DNA of 64,000 bases from Aradus depressus (GCA_963662175.1 OY759215.1:20201079-20265078); one strand, 5' to 3'; shown: positions 19,886-30,415, numbered from the stretch's first letter. Numbers and translations are program-made. Notes: a model not told the origin generated them from the sequence alone.

Positions 19886-22800
19886 CTAAATTTCTATTTT
19901 ATTTCGTTTTATAAATTGGAATATAGTAGGAATGAATTTGTCTTGGGAAGTTACTAACTGAGTGAGAAAATTTTCGACATTCTGCAACATTACACATCCC
20001 TGTCTTGAATCGTCATATTTTATACATGACACAAAGATGTGTAACATGTCTTCCATATCACCGCATATATCGCAGTTCGGAGTATCAGCGAGTCTCATTA
20101 AATAAAGGTACTTGTTAACCCTGCCGTGGCCGGTTCTTATCCTGGTCAGGATAACGATCTGTGTCCTGCTAAGTTGTCTGTCTGTCCTGGTGAACCAGGG
20201 GACCTGCCTGGGACTCTTCTGGATCCTGTAGTAAAACTGTCCCTTGGTGTGACATGTTTCCTCGAAGCTCTTCCTCCATCTCTCTCCTGTCTCCCGTCTG
20301 ACCTCCTGGAATAGGTCGTACACAGGTACGTACTGTTCACTTCTCACTTCTCTCAACTCTTCTGTCTGTTTGGCCAACGAGTCAGCCCTCTCATTCCCAT
20401 ACAGATTCACGTGTCCCGGTACCCATTGTATGACGTAGTCATTCTCAGTCTTATCAAGGAGTTTTATTATGTCATTCAGAATAACGTTATTTGTACTGCA
20501 TCTGTACATATATTTTAACTGTTGGATGGAGACTTTTGAATCGGTTAGGATTACAATGCGATAGTTATTAAAATGACTTTCAGTATAACCTATAGCTGTT
20601 TTTATCGCTTCAAGTTCTGCATTATTTATGGATAATAATTTGTGAAGTTTGTGGTTTATTGAATGGTGTGTTTGTGGATCATAAATTCCTATCCCTACGT
20701 TGTCTTGAGACTTAGAGGCGTCAGTAAAAATTCTGTAGGTGTCTCTATATAATGTGTCCAGGTGATCCAGCGTCATATGTTTCAGAACTACTGGGTTTAG
20801 TGTTTTTTTGCTTACATTTAAGTTAGGAATGTTGGTGTGTGTTTCTACTGTGATTTGGGTTATTGGTCGAAATGTATCAAATTTGTAAGGGCCGTTGTTT
20901 GGTTTGATGAGTTGTTTAATGTCTTGTAGTTGGAGGTTCTGTGTTGTAAGGTAAGTATTGAGTTGGGGGTTTTGATTGTTTATCAGTGTGTGCAATGGGT
21001 GGCACTGGTCTGAGTATATTTTGATGAGTTTTTTTTGGATGAGCCATTCCCTTCGAAGATTGAGCGGTATTTCCCCGGCTTCCGAGAGAAGGACATGGAC
21101 GGGCGTGGTTCGAAAGGATCCTAGACATATTCTTAAAGCTTGGTTCTGAATGGTTTGAAGTTTGTGGATGAGAGGGGACTTCGAGCTATGGTAGATTTCA
21201 CATCCGTAATCAGAGAGAGGCCTCACTATTGCTTTATACAGGATGAGCATGTTAGTAGGGTGAGCACCCCAGCTGATACCTGCCAGGGCTTTTAGAACAT
21301 TTATACTTTTTTTAGATTTTGTAATTATTTCATCTAAATGAGTTTTAAAATTTAGTTTATTATCTAATGTTAGACCTAAAAATTTTTTTTGTTTTTCAGC
21401 ATTAATGGATTTGTTGTTTACTTCCAACTTGATAATTTCAAATTTTATTCTTTTCTTCGTGAAAGGAACTAGTGCACATTTGTCCGGGTTTATTGTTAAT
21501 TTGAGTTTGTCTAGTACCCTTGTAATGTGGTTGTATCCCTCGAGTATGATGTGAGTGGCTGTGTCTATTGTCCGTTGGGTGGTGAATATGACGATGTCGT
21601 CGGCATACTGGATGAGGGTGAGTTGCTGAGGCAGGTCGTGATGGAGCTGGTTGGTGTAGATGTTGAAGAGGAGAGGAGACCAGACGTCCCCCTGCAGGAG
21701 CCCCCGCTCGCTCTCCCCCACCACCTCCCCCTCGGCCGTCTTGATGAAGAATCTCTTCTTTCGGATGCATTCGTAGATCCATCTAATTATCTTGTCCGGC
21801 ACTCTGCTTTCTATTAGTCTGTCCATCAGGCTTTGGGTTTGGACATTATCATAAGCCTTATTGATATCGATGAATAGTGCAAGGAGTATCTGCTTCTTTC
21901 TGAATGCTTCTTCTACGGCACTGACTAGCAACATGAGGGCATCCGCAGTTGACCTGCACTTTCTAAATCCCAGGGAGTAGGGGCTCAACAGTCGATGTTT
22001 CTCTACAAACCATTCCAATCGGTTTTTTATCATACCATTTATGATCTTAGCCAGACATGGGATCAGGGCTATTCCACGATATGAACTTACTAGCTCCAGG
22101 TTTTTATGTGGTTTTGGAATGGGAATGATGTTAATGTTCCGCCACTCCTCCGGTAGTTCGCATCTAGAAAACATACCATTGTACATTTCTAGTAATGTTT
22201 CCTTTGCTTCGGTGGGGAGATACTTCACCATTTCATAGTTGACTTCATCCCTGCCAGGTGCGCTACCTTTCTTTCTGTAGAGGACTGCTTCTAGCTCCGA
22301 CATCTGGAATGGTTGAGTCATGAACGGGACTTCACTGTCGTCACAGTGCCTTCTCCTCAGTGGGATCACATATGTACCCAGTTTCTCCTCCTTTCTGATT
22401 GAAGCTAGAAAGTCAGTAGCTGCATTTTTATTTTCTATTATCTTGTTTTTTTCTTGTTGAAATTTGCCTCGGATCGCTCTTATGTTTTTCCACATAACAT
22501 TTAGCATATTAGGAGTGACGTTTTCCGTAAATTCTATCCAACATTTTTTTTTTTCTTCTCTTATCAATTTTTTTGTTAAGTTAATTTTTTGTCTCATTTC
22601 TTTATAAGTCTGAAGTGTCATATTCTTCTTGAAGTTTTTGATTGAATCTATTTTTCCTTCATGTGCTTTTTTTATATCATCATTCCACCAGCATTTTGCC
22701 TTGACTTTGCGATTTGGTCCGGTCTTATGTCGTGGAATAGCTTTGTCTCCAGCCCTGTTCATGATGGCTATCAGGTGGTTGATGTTAGTTATGCTGGTGG

Positions 22801-23578
22801 TCGCTAACTCCTTTTCGACTTCCGTCTGATACGTGGTGTAGTCTGCCTGTCTGAAGTTCCTCCGGTCAGTGTACGGTCTGTTCGGGGTGAGTGGAGTGTC
22901 CAGCTGTGCTTGGGTGAGGATGGGAAGGTGGTCGCTACCCATCGAGTCGTCCAACACCTGCCAAATGAGGCTGTGAACCAGGTCTGGGGTGGCTAGGGTT
23001 AAGTCCACACAGGACCGAGCTTGGCTCGGCTGAGTTAGTCGGGTTTCAGATCCGTCGTTCAGTAAGATCAGCCGAGAGTCGTCCAGTTCTTCACTAATCA
23101 GTCGTCCTTGTCTTGACTCACTACTACTGCCCCACACCGGGCTGTTCCCATTTAAATCTCCACAAAGTATAGAAAAGTTTTTACTTTCTACTTCAAAAAA
23201 TAATTTCTTAATTTGATTTTTATTGAGGTAATTATTAGGAGCTATATAAACATTAAATATTGATATTTTAGGTCGGGAGTTTACAATTTGAATTCCGATG
23301 ACTTCTATATTGTTAATGGGTTGAATGTCTATTTTTTCAAAAATTAACCCCTTATGGAGGAGGAACGCCACCCCTCCGTAGCCATCGCTCCGGTCCTGCC
23401 TATAGAGTTGATAGTTGGCCGTCGAGAAGGTCAGTTCCGGTCTAAGCCACGTCTCCTGAAAAACTCCCACGTGAATCCCATTTACGTTTAGAAAATTAGT
23501 TATTTCTGACCATTTATTTTTGATACTTCGACAGTTTAACTGCACAATGTTTATATTTTGATTTTGAATTTTATTCAT
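19886..23578 (-). CDS. LINE ORF2: endonuclease, reverse transcriptase, RNase H
   Basis: 1230 aa, uninterrupted. Residues 1-235 are an APE-type endonuclease: QLNC (N15), QETW (E42), GDLNGNSPVW (D141, N143), GSDH (D216, H217). Residues about 410-790 are the reverse transcriptase: FIDINKAYD (D571), GLLQGDVWSPLLFN, YADD (658-661), FLGLTLDNKLNF. The A block has DINKAYD where DFxKAFD is usual, and the next has LLQGDVWSP for xPQGSVLSP. Residues about 945-1070 are an RNase H domain: FTDAS (D953), NNAELEAI (E988), LTDSK (D1013), WVPGHVNLYGNERAD (H1056, D1066). A C-x2-C-x7-H-x4-C finger lies at 1169-1185. The protein nicks target DNA, copies element RNA at the nick and removes the RNA strand. Confidence 0.97.
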   Translation of the reverse strand: MNKIQNQNINIVQLNCRSIKNKWSEITNFLNVNGIHVGVFQETWLRPELTFSTANYQLYRQDRSDGYGGVAFLLHKGLIFEKIDIQPINNIEVIGIQIVNSRPKISIFNVYIAPNNYLNKNQIKKLFFEVESKNFSILCGDLNGNSPVWGSSSESRQGRLISEELDDSRLILLNDGSETRLTQPSQARSCVDLTLATPDLVHSLIWQVLDDSMGSDHLPILTQAQLDTPLTPNRPYTDRRNFRQADYTTYQTEVEKELATTSITNINHLIAIMNRAGDKAIPRHKTGPNRKVKAKCWWNDDIKKAHEGKIDSIKNFKKNMTLQTYKEMRQKINLTKKLIREEKKKCWIEFTENVTPNMLNVMWKNIRAIRGKFQQEKNKIIENKNAATDFLASIRKEEKLGTYVIPLRRRHCDDSEVPFMTQPFQMSELEAVLYRKKGSAPGRDEVNYEMVKYLPTEAKETLLEMYNGMFSRCELPEEWRNINIIPIPKPHKNLELVSSYRGIALIPCLAKIINGMIKNRLEWFVEKHRLLSPYSLGFRKCRSTADALMLLVSAVEEAFRKKQILLALFIDINKAYDNVQTQSLMDRLIESRVPDKIIRWIYECIRKKRFFIKTAEGEVVGESERGLLQGDVWSPLLFNIYTNQLHHDLPQQLTLIQYADDIVIFTTQRTIDTATHIILEGYNHITRVLDKLKLTINPDKCALVPFTKKRIKFEIIKLEVNNKSINAEKQKKFLGLTLDNKLNFKTHLDEIITKSKKSINVLKALAGISWGAHPTNMLILYKAIVRPLSDYGCEIYHSSKSPLIHKLQTIQNQALRICLGSFRTTPVHVLLSEAGEIPLNLRREWLIQKKLIKIYSDQCHPLHTLINNQNPQLNTYLTTQNLQLQDIKQLIKPNNGPYKFDTFRPITQITVETHTNIPNLNVSKKTLNPVVLKHMTLDHLDTLYRDTYRIFTDASKSQDNVGIGIYDPQTHHSINHKLHKLLSINNAELEAIKTAIGYTESHFNNYRIVILTDSKVSIQQLKYMYRCSTNNVILNDIIKLLDKTENDYVIQWVPGHVNLYGNERADSLAKQTEELREVRSEQYVPVYDLFQEVRRETGERWRKSFEETCHTKGQFYYRIQKSPRQVPWFTRTDRQLSRTQIVILTRIRTGHGRVNKYLYLMRLADTPNCDICGDMEDMLHIFVSCIKYDDSRQGCVMLQNVENFLTQLVTSQDKFIPTIFQFIKRNKIEI

Positions 23579-23730
23579 AGAATTTTAAAGCTTTTGTAAA
23601 TGTATTTTATGTTACCAATTGTTTAAAAACGAGAAGAAAAAAAAATAATAATACGAGACCTGACAAATAAAAGAAAAAAAAAAAAACAAACAGATTATTT
23701 GCGACACATTAAATGTAGGGATTGTATGTA

Positions 23731-25086
23731 TCAATTGTCCTTGCCTTTCTGCGATATTGATGATCCTACTTGAGGATTAATTTTATTTACTATTTCTTGA
23801 TTTTCGTCGACAATATTATACAAAGTTCCACCTACTAAATTAATTAGATCTATCTCGTTGTTTTCTTTTGAACTTATTTTGTGAATTAACTGGGTCAGCA
23901 TGTCGATCAGTCGTTCCTGAACGGTAGTTTTATGAGGATTGTTGGTTATAGGACGGGATATGGATGTAGTTGAACCGGAAACCAGAGGAAAGGGGGGTGG
24001 CGGTCGGGGGGGCGAGCTGAGAGGCGAGGAAGAGGGTCGTTTCGTAGATATCGTTTTCGCAATTCGACCATAGCTCGGACCTGGCACGGGTGATATCATT
24101 GCCGCTCTTGGCATGAAATTTATATTTTTTACTGTCGGTAGATCAGGGTATTCTGTTAGAGCTGAGAATCTATTAAACGAAACAAAATTACTTTTCTTGT
24201 GAGTTTCAGCGGCCTCTTTATATGGGATTCCCTTTTCTGCCATGGTTCGCTTGATGCTTTTTTGTCTGTTATATTCGGTACAGTTGTTCCTATCAGTGGG
24301 CTTGTGGGGTGTTTTGCAATGGATGCAATTAGTCAGGTTGGGACAGGAATCTTCTTCGTGGTCCGGCTCTTCCCGACCGCAATTACCGCATCTAATTTTA
24401 CTTTTACAGAATTTTTTAATATGGTTGAAATTATAGCAACGGAAACATTGAACTACATTATAAACATATGGTTCTACTTTACGCGGTGCTAAAAACAAAT
24501 GTACTTTTTCAGGAAGATTTTGAGAGTAAAAGTAAATTTTAACAGACCCGGAATTTACATATTTAGTTTCCCCGTTCTCGTCTCTTATCCTTCTCTTTAT
24601 GCGAACAACATCCAAGATTGTGGTTTTACTTGACAAATTTTCTTTAATTTCACATTCTTCCATGTCGAGGGGGATGTTTCGGATTACTCCTATTCTATTG
24701 ACACATTGTATCGGAATATATGCTTCACATTTCAGTATTTTAATAACTGGGTGGGATACAAAGGAATTAGCCAGGTCCGGTTTCAGAAAATTTACTTTGA
24801 CTTTTTTATTATTCACTCTGTTAATTTCTATAAATTTTACATTATATTGCATCAATATTTTACCCACCTTTATTTCATGTAAGTCGTATTCTGTTTGTAA
24901 TATTACATAAAACGGGCCTTGAAAATAAGGCAGGTATTTAGCGTTAATTTTTTTTGCTACTGTCTCCTTGTTATTCATTGACTCATTTATATTTATATTT
25001 TGACCTGTGTCAGTAATATCTGGAGGCTCCGAGTCCTCCATTTTCTTATTAACTAAAACTAAAACTATTAACTGGTATGAAATCAA
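23731..25086 (-). CDS. LINE ORF1: gag-like RNA-binding protein with zinc knuckles
   Basis: 451 aa as the longest frame. The more likely start is Met16 (25041-25039), where MEDSEPPD begins a hydrophilic N-terminus after a hydrophobic leader-like run. Residues about 110-200 (ILKCEAYIP, VNRIGVIRNIPLDMEECEI) resemble the RRM-like domain before the fingers in I/Jockey ORF1 proteins. Three knuckles follow: C214-C227 (C-x2-C-x4-H-x4-C), C233-C248 (C-x2-C-x6-H-x4-C) and C254-C269 (a variant). Then come the EYNRQKSIKR block common in these proteins, a proline-rich linker (SSPPRPPPPFP) and a short helical tail. It should coat the element RNA. ORF2 starts 152 nt after its stop. Confidence 0.92.
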   Translation of the reverse strand: MISYQLIVLVLVNKKMEDSEPPDITDTGQNININESMNNKETVAKKINAKYLPYFQGPFYVILQTEYDLHEIKVGKILMQYNVKFIEINRVNNKKVKVNFLKPDLANSFVSHPVIKILKCEAYIPIQCVNRIGVIRNIPLDMEECEIKENLSSKTTILDVVRIKRRIRDENGETKYVNSGSVKIYFYSQNLPEKVHLFLAPRKVEPYVYNVVQCFRCYNFNHIKKFCKSKIRCGNCGREEPDHEEDSCPNLTNCIHCKTPHKPTDRNNCTEYNRQKSIKRTMAEKGIPYKEAAETHKKSNFVSFNRFSALTEYPDLPTVKNINFMPRAAMISPVPGPSYGRIAKTISTKRPSSSPLSSPPRPPPPFPLVSGSTTSISRPITNNPHKTTVQERLIDMLTQLIHKISSKENNEIDLINLVGGTLYNIVDENQEIVNKINPQVGSSISQKGKDN

Positions 25087-25216
25087 TCGAGATAAATAAT
25101 ATTAGATATATGAATTAACAAAGAAGAGAAAAAAAAGGAACTTAGCTGTGTATACGAGTTGAGTGAGTTAATCCTCTGGACACGATGTAAACTCTACCAC
25201 TGGTAACCACAGACTG

Positions 25217-25226
25217 CTTTTGCCAT
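25217..25226. repeat. Target-site duplication, right copy
   Basis: CTTTTGCCAT, identical to 19681-19690; joining the flanks restores an AT-rich target. Confidence 0.9.
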
Positions 25227-25311
25227 TTTATTCAGAATAAAAAAATTTATAAAATAAAAAATATTATTACAATGGTGCTCCTTCAACTGAGAAGTGGAAA
25301 AAAAAAAGTAG

Positions 25312-25866
25312 GTGAATCATCGGCAACGTACTTCCCCATCACAAATTAATCAATTAAGTTTTTGCTCTCCCTTCGAAGCCAATCGACCTTATGGCCTAAG
25401 AAACTATAGTTGACTTACATGGGGTTTCTGAATCATACTAAATTTTGTGTCGATACATTTTAGGGTTTTCGAGTCGATTCCACTCTGATCCAAACTAGCC
25501 CTTCGGCTGATCCTGCTGAAAATTAATAGTTGTCGTCCTTCTGGAGTTTTGAATTTGCACATGAAATTTCGTGTCAATACTATCATTACAACGGCTATTA
25601 TTAGTGTTTTAGTGTCAACTGCCCCCCCTAATCACGCCCTTTCCTTTGACCGATTTGACTGAAAATCAACAGGTGTCTTCCTTATGTGATTTAGGGTACA
25701 CATATAAAATTTCGTGAGCATACATTCATTCTATCGGAAGTTATTGTGTTCAAAGAAAGACAGAAATTTATTTTTTTTCATTTTCGGAATCAAACCACTG
25801 GAAAACATGAAATTCCGTTGAAAGTCGGCGTCGAATTTTTGCCTGGTTACATAACGCTCTACCCTT
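25312..25866 (+). repeat. Hairpin family B, near full-length copy
   Basis: Runs from GGTGAATCATCGGCAACGTA, CTTCCCC through three internal repeat blocks (each: GTGTCGATACAT-like, CCCC box, GATTTGACTGAAAATCAA-like, GTCNTCCTTATG-like), then a GACAGAAA tract, GGAATCAAACCACTGGAAAA and GAATTTTTGCCTGGTTACAT. The terminal hairpin is damaged. One of the best copies for building the family consensus. Confidence 0.8.
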
Positions 25867-26239
25867 GAAAAAATATCAAGTTGCGCCAAGTCAACGGCTC
25901 GGTGTCCATAGATGCTCCTGGCTCATTCTGAAAATGTTCATCCATCTTACCACGAAAAGTCCTGAATGCAAATACATGTTTCTTTTTTTTTTCTTGGTGT
26001 AAAAAGAAAAAAAAAAAAGACGTTTCCCTCGAGAAGGGTGTTTCTTTTTGTGACCTACATTCTGTCCGGAGCTGCCAATTCAAGCCCTAACTACCCTGTT
26101 CATAGAACAACCCTGTTTTTACACCTTCATTGAGCCACTGCTGCATAACGCCCTTCGTTTCCTCTTCATTCAATTATTTTCACTTCATTCTACACGAATG
26201 AATAGTGATTCAGTTAGAAAAGAGTAGTCGTCTTTTTAC
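25867..26239. other. Spacer without recognised gene
   Basis: A 74-aa minus-strand frame (25859-26083) is driven by poly(T/A) tracts and is not supported. Confidence 0.3.
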
Positions 26240-26370
26240 TTCCCAAGCTATACAAAGTATCGGGAAAGGTATTTCGACAAGAAATTGTATATGTTTGTAT
26301 AAGGACGACACCTATTGATTTTCAGCCAGACCAGCAAAAAGGAAGGGGTGATTAGGGACGGCCCTGAAAG
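26240..26370 (-). repeat. Hairpin family B, 3' end
   Basis: ACTTCCCAAGCTATACAAAG, TATCGGGAAAGG, then TTGATTTTCAGCCAGACCAG and GGAAGGGGTGATTAGGG. Confidence 0.65.
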
Positions 26371-26500
26371 AGGCCGGTGTTAGCTCAGACGCTACCTCTA
26401 CTCTTGTTAACTACTCAGCTAATGATCAAGGGTTCGAAACCAGACCGGTTTTATTATCGGGTGAGCCATCTGTCGGATGGGATTTCAAGTAATATAGGAC
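26371..26500 (+). repeat. SINE1-like head, variant
   Basis: GGCCGGTGTTAGCTCAGACG (A-box region) and AAGGGTTCGAAACCAGACC (B-box), then CCATCTGTCGGATGGGA. The middle of the head differs from SINE1, so it may be a subfamily or an old copy. Confidence 0.5.
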
Positions 26501-26628
26501 TATGAACACCTAGTCAAAAGGAAGCCAACACTTGGTATAAAGTTTAAATATACAAGTCGACTCAATAAATATATAGGTACTATAAAAGGAAGCTTTTGAT
26601 TGGCAGAAGGTTAGTTAGTTATTTTGTA

Positions 26629-26836
26629 TAGGTTATATCGCCTACTACCAGAACGCTCCTTCGTCCCTCTGGAGGACATGAGCCCGACTCTACTATGGGA
26701 GTCCTAAATTTTGCCTACTCTAAATTTTTATTCACCTAGGATAGGATTCTTTAACGAGTACCTGATATCCTACAGGCTCGGGACCGTCGCTTAACGTACC
26801 ATCCGAAGGTCAACGTACTTACCTCCCAGATAAAAT
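26629..26836 (-). repeat. SINE1 body copy
   Basis: ATATCGCCTACTACCAGAAC, GAGCCCGACTCTACTATGG, AACGAGTACCTGATATCCTA and CTTACCTCCCAGATAAAAT. The tRNA head is missing. Confidence 0.75.
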
Positions 26837-26882
26837 TAATAATTAATGGGTTTCCACTATATTGACAGAAATTATCACATAA

Positions 26883-26911
26883 TTACCGGTTTCGGCTTAT
26901 GCCATCGTCAG
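26883..26911 (-). ncRNA. Hammerhead-like motif
   Basis: Minus strand: CTGACGA, T, helix II GGC-ATAA-GCC, GAA, ACCGGT (palindrome), A. The flanks do not form a convincing helix I, so a terminal motif of a Penelope-like element is more likely than a working ribozyme. Confidence 0.35.
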
Positions 26912-26919
26912 CTACTTAC

Positions 26920-27480
26920 TTTCAACAAAGGGGGAAGTTGTATTAGTTTTCAGTATTACGGACGCGTCTCTGAACTGATAGTTAACAAATAGAGAAGCGG
27001 GTTTCAAAATAAGTTTCAAAACTCAAAATTTGATTAAACATAAATAATTGAAATTAATGATAAAATATAAGATAGAAGCGGAGGGTATCAGCACGAATGC
27101 GAATTTAAAGACGATAAATGACGACGTAAATTTAACATATCAACAGTATGGTATGGTGGGTCACGTATGGTACATTGCCGGTGATTCACTCATGCATTTT
27201 TCAGCATAGTTTCTATTTAAAAAAGTAATACTATTTATTTTTTAATTAATTATCCTAAAAATACTTTAGTGACCAGTTTTTATTATCTTGATGACAGCCC
27301 TCAATTCTTTTTTTAATTTATTTTTTTTATTATATATTTTAGGGATAGGATTAAATAAAATTAAGCGCTTAGAGCTTGATCGATACCCCGTCATATAACT
27401 CCTCCCTTCAATCCCACCCCAGAGGGTGTGAAAATGATGATGAGAGATGAATCCTCAAGAAGCTAATATAATATAAAAAA
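26920..27480. other. Spacer without recognised gene
   Basis: AT-rich; nothing supported. Confidence 0.3.
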
Positions 27481-28016
27481 GTCGTCTGTGGATCACTTAC
27501 ATGAATATATTTCTTTTTTGCCCCTAAACTAATCGACCAAGCACAAATCTTTATAATACTATATTTTGTGTCGATACATTCAATATATCGACAAATATAA
27601 GGGTCGAGTCCCACTTCTTTAATCCGCTCTTTATTTCGATCAATTTCGCAGAAAATTAATAAACAATTTAATTTAAATGTAAAAGTGATAAGTATCATGT
27701 TGATACATTCATTAATTGGCAGTTATTAGAGTTTTTGGGCCAAGCCCTCCCTAATCTCTCCTCTCTTCCCTTTGGTTGATTTGGATGAAAATCAATAGGT
27801 GTCGTCCTTATTTGACTCTGGATGCACTTATAAAATTTCGTGTCGATACGTTCATTCCGTCAGGAGCTACCGTGTTCACACACATACACAAAAACATAGA
27901 ATACTTTTTTGGAATTAGGGGGGCCGAAAACATGCAATTTCGGAGAAAAGTCAACATCGAATTACTGAGCGATTACATTACTTCCCCTATACTTCGTAGA
28001 GCTGGGGAAGTGAAAT
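27481..28016 (+). repeat. Hairpin family B, near full-length copy
   Basis: Starts GTCGTCTGTGGATCAC. Internal blocks carry GTGTCGATACATTCAAT, CATGTTGATACATTCAT and GTGTCGATACGTTCATT. It ends with GGAATTAGGGGGGCCGAAAA, GCGATTACATTACTTCCCCT and the hairpin ATACTTCGTAGAGCTGGGGA. Confidence 0.8.
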
Positions 28017-28049
28017 GATAGTTTACAATTATTCTGTTGTAACCCTCCC

Positions 28050-28600
28050 TGGCTCTTTGTCCCAGTTATCCCAAGTTGTGCTGCAGACCTGGGTTCCCGC
28101 TAGATAACACCGCAGCGTCATTTCTGCCTGGCATCTCCAGGATTCTGATTTACGTTCCATACAACCTGCTCTGGATTTGTTACAACAGATCCGAAGTAGT
28201 TGTCCTCTTCCAGTTTTACACTGGCTTAGAATTTAATCTGGAGTTTATTCCCCGCCATTCCTACACAAATAGAGCTTCTGGCGATATCCATGTTGTGAAA
28301 CGTTTTACTCACACCCAAGTTGTCTTTCGTCGATCTGATCTCTTCCATCGTTTCTGAGCCTCCAGATTTCTGGGGGTCTCATTCCCTGAATCCTGGCCTG
28401 GAGGACACGGTTCTTCAGCCTGTCGAGGCCGATACAATCTCCTCTTTACACCTGTCACCACAGTCCCGAAACAGCATCCCAGGTGGATCCCACAATTCTC
28501 CTCAAAACTTTCCTTTCAAACTGCTGTAATCTTCTTCATGATTTGCGTCAGGGACCAGGCTTCGCAACCATACAGCAGACCTAGATTTCAGAAGAGTCTG
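28050..28600 (-). pseudogene. Non-LTR RT C-terminal remnant (RTE/CR1-like)
   Basis: Minus-strand translation gives LLYGCEAWSLTQIMKKI across a frame change, then FERKVLRRIVGSTWDAVSGL: the 'LLYGxExW' and 'ErKVLRxIxG' blocks of RTE-like or related ORF2 proteins. Stops and frameshifts throughout. Plus-strand frames here (28076-28357, 28320-28529) are shadows. Confidence 0.6.
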
Positions 28601-29239
28601 CTTAGTTGGGGGTTCTACAACAAATGATTTTGAATAAGACTCAGAAAATATGTAACTAGGCAGAATACTTATTGTCTACGATTAATTGTTTAGCTAAGCT
28701 GCTGCTATACTGTGAAAAAAAGGCGACAAAGATGTGACCCAAATTTACTCACTGTAGACTGTTCATCTAGAAAAAGACTGTGCTAAATTGTCAAAGTTTC
28801 TTTTTTATGTGTTCTGTTTCTTCAAAATTCCTACTATGTATTCAGACTTGTCACTTTCCATGAGAAATGTATTATGTTTTCCAACAGTGTTTTGCTTCTA
28901 GACTTAGAAGTTCAAACTTCTCCGAAGTAACTTTGATGCTACGAAATAAATTATTGTATTTACCTTTTTTTTTTTTTACTTTATGTTAGAGAACTAAATG
29001 TTAATGTTAATTACCTTTTCCCTTGTCCTAATGTTAATTATCTGTTAAGATTTTCATTTGATAAAATACAACTTTTTACATGTTCCTTTATTTAATTGTT
29101 TCTTTTTCTTTCTTTGCAGGTAAGGGATTGGCGTAACTAATTTTTTCCTTCGATGTGAGTTTTTTTTATTTCATTTTTAGTAATATAAGCATTTAGTGAT
29201 CATTTAAGCTAGTGGCTTTTAAGCATTTCGTTGTCACAC
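28601..29239. other. AT-rich spacer
   Basis: No gene recognised. Confidence 0.3.
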
Positions 29240-29430
29240 CTCCCTTGGGAAATAAATATATATATTTTTTGGCCTTATGGACTATGGATATTAGCCATGA
29301 CTGGGACTTGGGTTATTGGTTATTTATACAATATCCATGGCCACGAAAGAGAGTTTTATTCCATGGATAAAACGAGATTCGAACCCACGATAGTAATGGG
29401 TCTGTGCAACCAAAGCCCTACGCTTTAGCC
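29240..29430 (-). repeat. SINE2 copy (second tRNA-derived family)
   Basis: Minus strand: CGTAGGGCTTTGGTTGCAC, B-box GGGTTCGAATCTCG, AGTTTTAT, CAGTCATGGCTAATATCCAT and ATAAGGCCAAAAAATA. The same order is found at 58117-58315; distinct from SINE1. Confidence 0.6.
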
Positions 29431-29815
29431 TAATTATAATAAACTTTATTGACGGAAATTTGCCCAATATACCATTTAGACAATTTACAATTTGTTAAGT
29501 ATTATTATTTTAACAATTTTAAAAACGAAAAAGATAATTGTTTAAAGGAAAATTTACATTATCTCTAGGGAAGAACAACAATGATTAACCACTTGGTTCT
29601 AGGCTGGCTGGTTGGGGGTTGTCCTGCTAGTTACTGTCTCCTACCTACCATCCATAGACCTCTCCTTCTTAGACTGGACGCGAAATAATAAATAATATAA
29701 TAAAATTGAACTAAAAATAAAAGCTAATTATTCTAAACAACTAATATTTATCAAATTATTACATAAAATATAAATAAATAGAGAAGAAAAAAAAAAAAAC
29801 GAGGAGGATGGTGAT
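29431..29815. other. AT-rich spacer
   Basis: No gene recognised. Confidence 0.3.
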
Positions 29816-29970
29816 GATCCGTAGCTCCCCAGCTATACAATATGTAGAGGAATTTTGTAATCGATCAGAAATTCGGTCTTTTTGTGTCTTTGTGGCTAAG
29901 TCCCAATAGAATGAATATATTGACACGAAATTTTAATTGTATATTCAGAACCATATAAGGTTCCAAATGA
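29816..29970 (-). repeat. Hairpin family B, 3' end
   Basis: TAGCTCCCCAGCTATACAAT, GTAGAGGAATTTTGTAATCG, ATCAGAAATTCG, CAATAGAATGAATATATTGA and CACGAAATTTTAATTG. Confidence 0.7.
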
Positions 29971-30415
29971 AAGAAGTCAAAAAACATAGTAATGTTGATG
30001 TAGATGTGAATGTATTAACACGATTTTTTATTTATTGTTTTTTTTTTTTTTTTTTGTGTGCGAAAAACCATAAATCGCTACGTACACTAGAAATATAACT
30101 GTTTTTTTCTTGAAAATGGAAGAATGGTGATCCATTTGATCCATCTATAGATGTTCAAAACGATTTCGTTTTTGTTTTGGTTTGTAAAGCTCGAGGCTTA
30201 AACACTCCCTTATTTTTATTCTTTATTGTATTCGGGTGCACCTAGCACATGTGCAACAGGAGCTCGGGATATGAGTAGTGCTTAAGTGAGACTAGGCGAG
30301 ACAACCGACCGACCAACCCATGGCGATCGGTGGTCGCCCCAGCCCGTCACACCGTTTTTTTTTTCTCTCTCGCCAGTAGCCGATAAACCAGCTGAATACT
30401 GGTTATTCGGTCTCG

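Larger units (their letters stand above)
19691..25216 (-). mobile_element. Full-length I-type non-LTR retrotransposon
   Basis: About 5.53 kb on the minus strand. From its 5' end (25216, starting CAGTCTGTGG) it has a 5' UTR of about 130 nt, ORF1, a 152-nt spacer, ORF2, a GC-rich 3' UTR of about 178 nt and a poly(A) tail (T-run 19691-19707). A 10-bp target-site duplication lies outside both ends. Both frames are free of stops and frameshifts and every catalytic motif is in place, so the copy looks recent and may still be active. APE endonuclease plus RT plus RNase H plus a gag-like ORF1 with three zinc knuckles places it in the I superfamily; the exact family is not named. Confidence 0.93.

Noticed and set aside
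20126..22829. Several frames of 60-114 aa inside the LINE
   Set aside because: All overlap the intact 1230-aa ORF2 in other frames.
25175..25216. Downstream promoter element of the LINE
   Set aside because: The 5' end begins with CAGT as many insect LINEs do, but positions +28 to +33 do not match the usual downstream element well enough to call.
28076..28529. Two plus-strand frames of 93 and 69 aa
   Set aside because: The minus strand shows LLYGCEAW and FERKVLRRIVG blocks of a reverse transcriptase, so these are shadows.
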